Part shown: positions 59,621 to 64,000 of the stretch, one piece after another | Layout of the letters: each line of letters begins with the position of its first letter | Position numbering within the stretch: position 1 is the first letter of the stretch | Assembly: GCA_900552125.1 (NCBI GenBank) | Contig: URYK01000004.1 | Coordinates: 1 to 64,000 of the forward strand | Length of the DNA: 64,000 bases | Direction: 5' to 3' | From: an uncultured Solobacterium sp. | GTDB lineage: Bacteria; Bacillota_I; Bacilli_A; Erysipelotrichales; Erysipelotrichaceae | Made by a program: the position numbers and the translations under genes | The notes under the pieces: model-generated | The model's database searches: none | Seen by the model: the letters and a program-made list of their open reading frames with translations, nothing else | Told to the model about the DNA's origin: nothing

Positions 59621-60484
59621 ATGATGATTGCTTATAAGAAACTAGAAAAGAAAGATATTGCAGCTTTAACACCAATAATGAAAGCAGCTTTCGATGAAGA
59701 TACTAGATTACATACAGATTTGCTGGAAGATGGATCTAAGGGGTATGATACAGGAGAATTATTAGAGAAAATATTAGAGATGGATCAAACTGAATCAAAG
59801 ATTATTCTATGTGATGGTGTTATTGTAGGTGAATATACGATAATAAAGAATAAAGATATTTTCACATTGGATTTATTATTTATTGATCCAGCTTATCATG
59901 GAAAAGGCTTAGGTTATATGGTTTGGAAGGATATAGAAAAAACATATTCGGAAGTTAAAACATGGATAGTAGAAACACCTAGTTATTCAATCAGAAATCA
60001 TAAATTTTATAATAAATGCGGCTTTAAGGTTATTAAGAAGTTAATATATAATGATGATGCATCATCTTTGTTGTTTATTAAACACATGAAGAAATATCCT
60101 ATTCATATTCGTGAATATTGTGAAGAGAAAGACTATGAACATATTCTAGCTTCGTGTAAACAGGAAAAATGGCTTAGTTTTTATGATACAAAGAAAGATT
60201 TATATAAACAGGCATTAGCGTCTTCTTTTACATTTGTAGCTTATGAAAACGAACAATATTGCGGATATATTCGCTGTTTAAGTGATGGAGCTTTTACTGT
60301 ATTTTGTTGTGAGATTATTGTAGATGATGCGTATAAACGTAAAGGTATTGGAAAATTGTTGATTGAGGAAGTATCGAAGCGTTTTCCAACATGCAGTATT
60401 GATGTAATCAGTGATGCGGATAATTTTTATAAGGCAAATCAATTCATGTTTGTAGGTAATGGATTTAGAAAAATTAGTGGTTAA
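59621..60484 (+). CDS. tandem GNAT acetyltransferase
   Basis: 287 residues with two GNAT domains. In the first (about 5-150) the acetyl-CoA loop is IDPAYHGKGLGYMVW (motif A, Q/RxxGxG/A-like). In the second (about 165-287) it is VDDAYKRKGIGKLLIEEVSK. Such proteins acetylate small amines, antibiotics or protein N-termini; the substrate is unknown. GGGAGGTAATT precedes ATG 59621/59624. It lies downstream of the first structured RNA and 14 bases before a frameshifted gene. Confidence 0.9.
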   Translation: MMIAYKKLEKKDIAALTPIMKAAFDEDTRLHTDLLEDGSKGYDTGELLEKILEMDQTESKIILCDGVIVGEYTIIKNKDIFTLDLLFIDPAYHGKGLGYMVWKDIEKTYSEVKTWIVETPSYSIRNHKFYNKCGFKVIKKLIYNDDASSLLFIKHMKKYPIHIREYCEEKDYEHILASCKQEKWLSFYDTKKDLYKQALASSFTFVAYENEQYCGYIRCLSDGAFTVFCCEIIVDDAYKRKGIGKLLIEEVSKRFPTCSIDVISDADNFYKANQFMFVGNGFRKISG

Positions 60485-60498
60485 CAAGGAGGAAAATC

Positions 60499-61145
60499 AT
60501 GAATATAAAACGATTTGACGATGTGATTGGATGTTCGATAGAGTTATTATCTGGACAGGCTCGCTATGCATATGGTTTTAGCAGATTTGAAGAGTTGTGG
60601 GAAATACAGGACTATATTGATAATGGAGGCTATCCAGGGGCAACAATTCAATTCTATGATTTATATAACGGACAGGTTTACACACCATTTGAAAAAGAAA
60701 AGAGTGTTATGCTTCTCCTTATTTTTATGATGGATATATTTATTTTCTTCAGGGAAATTTTAATGTAGGTAAAGTAATGCTGTATAAGTATCTTCCTAAT
60801 AAATGTTGTGAAGTAATTCATGAGTTTTTAATGAACGAAGTCAATTTATATAATTTTTCAATTATTGGTTCTGAATTATATGTAATTAGCCAAGATGAAA
60901 AAATGATTTGTTATTATCCTGAATATTTTGAGATTCCTTTAAGAGATAATGAAAGTGTAGAGGTTATTGATCATGATTATATTTATTTTAATGCTTGGAT
61001 AGAGGAAGGAGTTGTTAATGATACAATTACTTCCGATTATCAATACTACGATAAAGTTGTAGTGAAAGATAAAAAGGGAAATATCATTTCAGAAGAAATA
61101 GGAGCACTACAACAGATGCCAGATGGCAACTGGTGGATATCGTAA
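60499..61145 (+). pseudogene. gene split by a -1 frameshift, unknown function
   Basis: Two frames form one gene. ATG 60499 (AAGGAGG upstream) runs to the A-rich tract 60691-60704. There a -1 shift joins TPFEKE to ECYASPYFYDGYIYFLQGNF and on through MLYKYLPNK to TAA at 61145. Without the shift the first frame degenerates into a hydrophobic run and stops at 60768. The joined product of about 214 residues has many Tyr, Asp and Glu and no recognised domain. Either an indel mutation, a sequencing error or frameshifting at the A-rich tract explains it; no canonical X-XXY-YYZ heptamer is in phase. Confidence 0.75.
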
Positions 61146-61164
61146 AAACATAGTACTATTGATT

Positions 61165-61227
61165 AAAAATTATCCGACAATATGAAAATGAGGGTTTTCT
61201 CGTTCTATGTCGTGGTAATTTTTTATT
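61165..61227 (+). terminator. long-stem intrinsic terminator
   Basis: AAATTATCCGACA and TGTCGTGGTAATTT form an interrupted outer stem around an inner hairpin (GAAAATGAG/CTCGTTC), followed by TTTTTTATT. It ends the frameshifted gene's unit. Confidence 0.72.
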
Positions 61228-61261
61228 ATACAGGTATGATGTATGTGAAGGAGGGATTAAC

Positions 61262-61768
61262 TTGGATCAGAAACAAATTGGAATTTTTCTAAAAACATTA
61301 CGAAAAGAAAAAGGCATAACACAGGAACAATTAGCAAAGGTGTTAAATGTATCAAATCGAAGTGTGAGTCGTTGGGAAAATGGAGTAAACTTACCAGATT
61401 TCTCACTTTTGCTGGAAATAGCAAAGTATTATGAAATAGGAGTAGATGAAATCTTGAATGGAGAAAGGATAAAGAATCTTATGGAAGATAATAATGAAAC
61501 ACTGTATCAGGTTGCAGAATATACAAATATAGAAAAGGCTATCTTAATGAAGAGAATGCATTATATATTTTTATTAGGTATTATTGCTCAAGTTATTATT
61601 TTTATGATTGAAACTTTAGAATTACGAAATCAATCATTTTATGATACATTAAGTGGCTTTTGTCTTGGAATTTCTTTTGGAATCTTAATTATTGGGACAA
61701 TATTCACTAGTCGTTATAGAGACAAAATAAGAGAAATAAAATTAAGATATATAAAGAATCATAAATAA
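61262..61768 (+). CDS. XRE-family regulator with C-terminal membrane helices
   Basis: 168 residues from TTG 61262, chosen because AAGGAGGG lies eight bases before it and the family N-terminus fits. HTH domain (about 5-62): LRKEKGITQEQLAKVLNVSN, RSVSRWENGVNLPDF, YEIGVDEILNGE. Two hydrophobic helices follow (about 98-118 and 128-148), so it is membrane-tethered. Such proteins often sense membrane or envelope state. Its last codons lie in a 65-bp repeat found again at 62391. Confidence 0.88.
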   Translation: MDQKQIGIFLKTLRKEKGITQEQLAKVLNVSNRSVSRWENGVNLPDFSLLLEIAKYYEIGVDEILNGERIKNLMEDNNETLYQVAEYTNIEKAILMKRMHYIFLLGIIAQVIIFMIETLELRNQSFYDTLSGFCLGISFGILIIGTIFTSRYRDKIREIKLRYIKNHK

Positions 61769-61815
61769 AATAATCGTTTAAATTGACATATTATATAGAG
61801 TAGTGTATTTTATAC
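61751..61815 (+). repeat. 65-bp direct repeat, left copy (with promoter)
   Basis: About 91% identical (6 mismatches) to 62391-62455, offset by exactly 640 bases. It includes the last codons and stop of the XRE gene (IKNHK, TAA 61766-61768), TTGACA (61783-61788) and TATTTT (61806-61811) at 17 bases, so it also serves as the promoter of the GNAT gene at 61879. Confidence 0.9.
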
Positions 61816-61878
61816 AAAAAAAGTCATTTCAAACTATAATTGTTGGATGGTGACTATTGTGATGTAGGAGAAATTACT

Positions 61879-62382
61879 ATGAAATGTCGATTAGCAGTAA
61901 AAGAAGATTTACCTCAAATTATTTCTATGTTTGAAAATATTATCCAAGATATGAGTGTTAAGAATATAAATATATGGGATGAGGAATATCCTTGTAATGC
62001 ATTTGAAGAAGATATTCTTCTTAATCGCTTATATGTAGTGGAAGAAGATGTTATTGTATCTGCTTTCGTTTTATGTGATACAGATGAAGCAGCCGATAGT
62101 ATAAAGTGGAAACACATGACCAATCAAGCTATGTATTTGTCACGCTTTGGTGTGCATGTTAATTATGCAGGAAAAGGAATTGGAAGCTTTACTTTGTTAA
62201 AAGTAAAAGAAATAGCGAAGCAATTGAATGCAGATTGTATTCGTTTATTTGTTGCGAATATAAATGAACCTGCATGTCGTCTTTATGAGAAAGAAGGTTT
62301 TACAAAAGCTGAGGGGATTTATGATTTGGTGATTGATGAAGATTATATTTTACATGAATATGGCTATGAGATAAAGATATAG
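61879..62382 (+). CDS. GNAT acetyltransferase flanked by direct repeats
   Basis: 167 residues from ATG 61879 (GTAGGAGAAATTACT upstream). Single GNAT domain: LSRFGVHVNYAGKGIGSFTL carries the acetyl-CoA loop, and the following ANINEPACRLYEKEGF is the motif B end. Substrate unknown. The gene sits exactly between the two copies of a 65-bp repeat, so the unit repeat-GNAT may have been gained by insertion or segmental duplication. Confidence 0.9.
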   Translation: MKCRLAVKEDLPQIISMFENIIQDMSVKNINIWDEEYPCNAFEEDILLNRLYVVEEDVIVSAFVLCDTDEAADSIKWKHMTNQAMYLSRFGVHVNYAGKGIGSFTLLKVKEIAKQLNADCIRLFVANINEPACRLYEKEGFTKAEGIYDLVIDEDYILHEYGYEIKI

Positions 62383-62390
62383 ATAACAAG

Positions 62391-62455
62391 ATAAAAAATC
62401 ATAAATAAAATAATCGTTTGAGTTGACATATTATGTAGGGTAGTGTATTCTATAC
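62391..62455 (+). repeat. 65-bp direct repeat, right copy (with promoter)
   Basis: Partner of 61751-61815. It still carries the 3' end of the XRE gene as a relic (ATAAAAAATCATAAATAA), then TTGACA (62423-62428) and TATTCT (62446-62451), 17 bases apart. Here the promoter drives the second structured RNA. Confidence 0.9.
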
Positions 62456-62460
62456 ATGTA

Positions 62461-62588
62461 AGAAGTTAGATTCACCTAACTAGATTGCGATACGTTTCCT
62501 TTCTCTCGTATTGTGCATCTATTCCTCTATAAATTACAACCAACCAATATCTGACTTCTAACTGGCGGTGAATAACCGTCTTTTTTTA
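62461..62588 (+). ncRNA. putative structured small RNA, copy 2
   Basis: About 128 bases, homologous to 59411-59556. GAAGTTAGAT (62462-62471) pairs with ATCTGACTTC (62549-62558). The stem GCGATACG/CGTATTGT (62487-62494, 62507-62514) has loop TTTCCTTTCTCT. Three of its pairs differ from copy 1 while pairing is kept: G-C to A-U (both sides changed), A-U to G-U, U-G to U-A. ATTCCTCTATAA and TTACAACCAAC are shared. A terminator ends it; from 62589 to ygiQ nothing else is seen. Confidence 0.72.
62564..62588 (+). terminator. intrinsic terminator of RNA copy 2
   Basis: GGCGGT/ACCGTC around GAATA, followed by seven T (62581-62587). Confidence 0.85.
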
Positions 62589-62760
62589 TCAGAAATTAAT
62601 TAGGTTATTCTTTATATGACTGGGATAGTAACATATGAAAAAGGAAAAGTAAGCTGTGTAGAAACACTTCTTTTAGGATTAGTTTAAATTTTGAATAAAT
62701 CCTATGATAAAAATGTAAAAAGTATGATAATATAGTATGGCAAGTTAGGAGAGTGTTGCT

Positions 62761-64000
62761 ATGTCTTTTTTACCGACAACTAGAGAGGAAATGCTGGAAC
62801 AAGGATTTGATTCTGTTGATTTTGTATATGTAAGTGGAGATGCTTATGTGGATCATCCTTCTTTTGGCTGCGCTATTATCACAAGAACATTACAGGCATA
62901 TGGTTATAGCTGTGCTATTTTACCTCAGCCGGATTGGCATAATGATGAAGAGTTTAAACAATTTGGAGAACCAAGATTAGGTTTTCTAGTTTCTGCAGGG
63001 AATATTGATTCTATGGTAAATCATTATTCAGTGAATAAACGAAGAAGAGATAAGGATTATTATAGTGATAATGGGGAAATGGGAAAACGCCCAGATCGTC
63101 CTACTATTGTCTATACACAGATATTAAAGCGTTTGTTTCCTCACAAGCCGGTATTGATCGGTGGTATTGAGGCTAGTTTACGCCGCCTATCTCATTATGA
63201 TTATTGGGATGATAAAGTACGTCGCAGTATTTTAATTGATTCTCAAGCTGATTTATTGATGTATGGAATGGGAGAAAATACCATTATTGAAGTGGCAGAT
63301 GCCTTAAATAGTGGATTAAAAGCAGAGGATTTATGCTATATACGCGGTACCTGCTGGAAAACGAAATCATTAGAATATATGAGTGATTATATCTTGCTTC
63401 CTTCTTATGAAGAAGTATGTAAAGATAAAAGAACATATGCAAAAAGTTTTAAGGTACAGCATGAAAATATCGACGCTATCGTCGCAAGTGTATTAGTCGA
63501 ACCATATGATGGCTGGTATGTCGTACAGAATCAGCCACCGCTTCCTTTAACTCAGGAAGAAATGGATTTTACTTATTCGCTTCCTTATGAGAGAACGTTT
63601 CATCCACGCTATAATTACATCCCGGCGATTGAAGAAGTTCAATTTTCTGTGGTAAGTAATCGAGGATGCTTTGGTTCCTGTGCATTTTGTGCAATTACCC
63701 ATCATCAGGGACGTGTTATTTCTACACGAAGTAAAGATTCTATTGTGGAAGAGGCAAAACGTATAACAGAAATGCCAAACTTTAAAGGATATATTCACGA
63801 TGTTGGTGGTCCTACCGCAAACTTTTCTAGAGAAGCATGTGATAAACAAAGAGAGTTTGGGGCATGTAAGAATCGTGAATGCTTATTCCCAAAACCATGT
63901 ACAAATTTAAAAGTTGATCATAGTCGTTATTTAGATATTTTAAGAGAAGTTAGAAAACTTCCAAGAGTAAAAAAAGTATTTATTCGCTCAGGTATACGAT
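62761..64000 (+). CDS. YgiQ-family radical SAM protein, 5' part
   Basis: The frame runs from ATG 62761 (TTAGGAGAGTG upstream) off the end of the window; 413 residues are visible of a family of about 600. N-terminal signature SFLPTTREEMLEQGFDSVDF and GDAYVDHPSFGCAII, GIEASLRRLSHYDYWDD, then the radical SAM cluster motif VVSNRGCFGSCAFCAITHHQ (CxxxCxxC) near residue 300, and GYIHDVGGPTANF. Widespread and iron-sulfur dependent, but function unknown. It lies 172 bases after the second structured RNA. Confidence 0.92.
   Translation, partial: MSFLPTTREEMLEQGFDSVDFVYVSGDAYVDHPSFGCAIITRTLQAYGYSCAILPQPDWHNDEEFKQFGEPRLGFLVSAGNIDSMVNHYSVNKRRRDKDYYSDNGEMGKRPDRPTIVYTQILKRLFPHKPVLIGGIEASLRRLSHYDYWDDKVRRSILIDSQADLLMYGMGENTIIEVADALNSGLKAEDLCYIRGTCWKTKSLEYMSDYILLPSYEEVCKDKRTYAKSFKVQHENIDAIVASVLVEPYDGWYVVQNQPPLPLTQEEMDFTYSLPYERTFHPRYNYIPAIEEVQFSVVSNRGCFGSCAFCAITHHQGRVISTRSKDSIVEEAKRITEMPNFKGYIHDVGGPTANFSREACDKQREFGACKNRECLFPKPCTNLKVDHSRYLDILREVRKLPRVKKVFIRSGIR

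Overview
The window is low-GC, densely packed chromosomal DNA from a Gram-positive Bacillota bacterium. Shine-Dalgarno sites are strong, sigma-A-type promoters read TTGACA/TATAAT, the genetic code is standard (TGA is used as a stop, for example in rlmN), and terminators are intrinsic. Gene content and order (the priA..rsmB, rlmN-prpC-prkC-rsgA-rpe-thiN and rpmB cluster, ftsA-ftsZ, recG-rnc, a TGS/uridine-kinase fusion, PPDK and a type VIIb-like secretion locus) fit a gut-type Erysipelotrichia best. That placement is inference, not proof. No sporulation genes and no complete mobile element were seen.

Layout. 1-180: end of a tRNA operon (fMet, Phe). 405-2711: lipoprotein, ECF sigma factor and membrane-anchored partner. 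3052-4203: DUF349 protein. 4266-7917: de novo NAD operon nadA-nadB-nadC with its repressor niaR and a promoter-overlapping palindrome. 8197-23902: a housekeeping block close to the Bacillus order (priA, PAP2, rsmB, tldD/tldE, rlmN, prpC, prkC, rsgA, rpe, thiN, nucleoside kinase, rpmB), but without def-fmt. 24213-27450: a secreted glucosaminidase with a dockerin-like tail beside a membrane-anchored Ig/cadherin-like surface protein. 27796-30609: ftsA, ftsZ and an unknown gene. 30717-37498: calcium-type P-ATPase, a lysine-rich small protein, a radical SAM/SPASM protein, recG and rnc.

38225-46295 is a compact type VIIb-like secretion locus. It holds an EssB-like/FHA protein, a Ser/Thr kinase, EssC, EsaB, two WXG100-size proteins, a small helical protein, a candidate effector with a glycine-rich tail, and a DUF4176 protein. 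I see no EsaA or EssA. 46329-50539 holds HD, NdpA, NifU-like, YuiD-like, S1 and pgi genes. 50590-51150 is a scar: three perfect 11-bp repeats, the C-terminal remnant of a tyrosine recombinase, and a tiny hydrophobic peptide, followed by ppdK with a consensus cre site.

53867-64000 is the accessory end: marR-MATE, a lipoprotein, a decayed gene, a WYL regulator next to a DUF2779 exonuclease fused to a Cas4-like domain, two GNAT proteins, a frameshifted gene, a membrane XRE regulator and a truncated YgiQ-type radical SAM gene. Two intergenic regions here (59411-59556 and 62461-62588) carry copies of one structured RNA. Each has its own promoter and terminator, a covarying stem, a C/U-rich loop and a closing long-range helix. 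A 65-bp direct repeat flanks the acetyltransferase gene just before the second copy. These RNAs are the best candidates for something undescribed.
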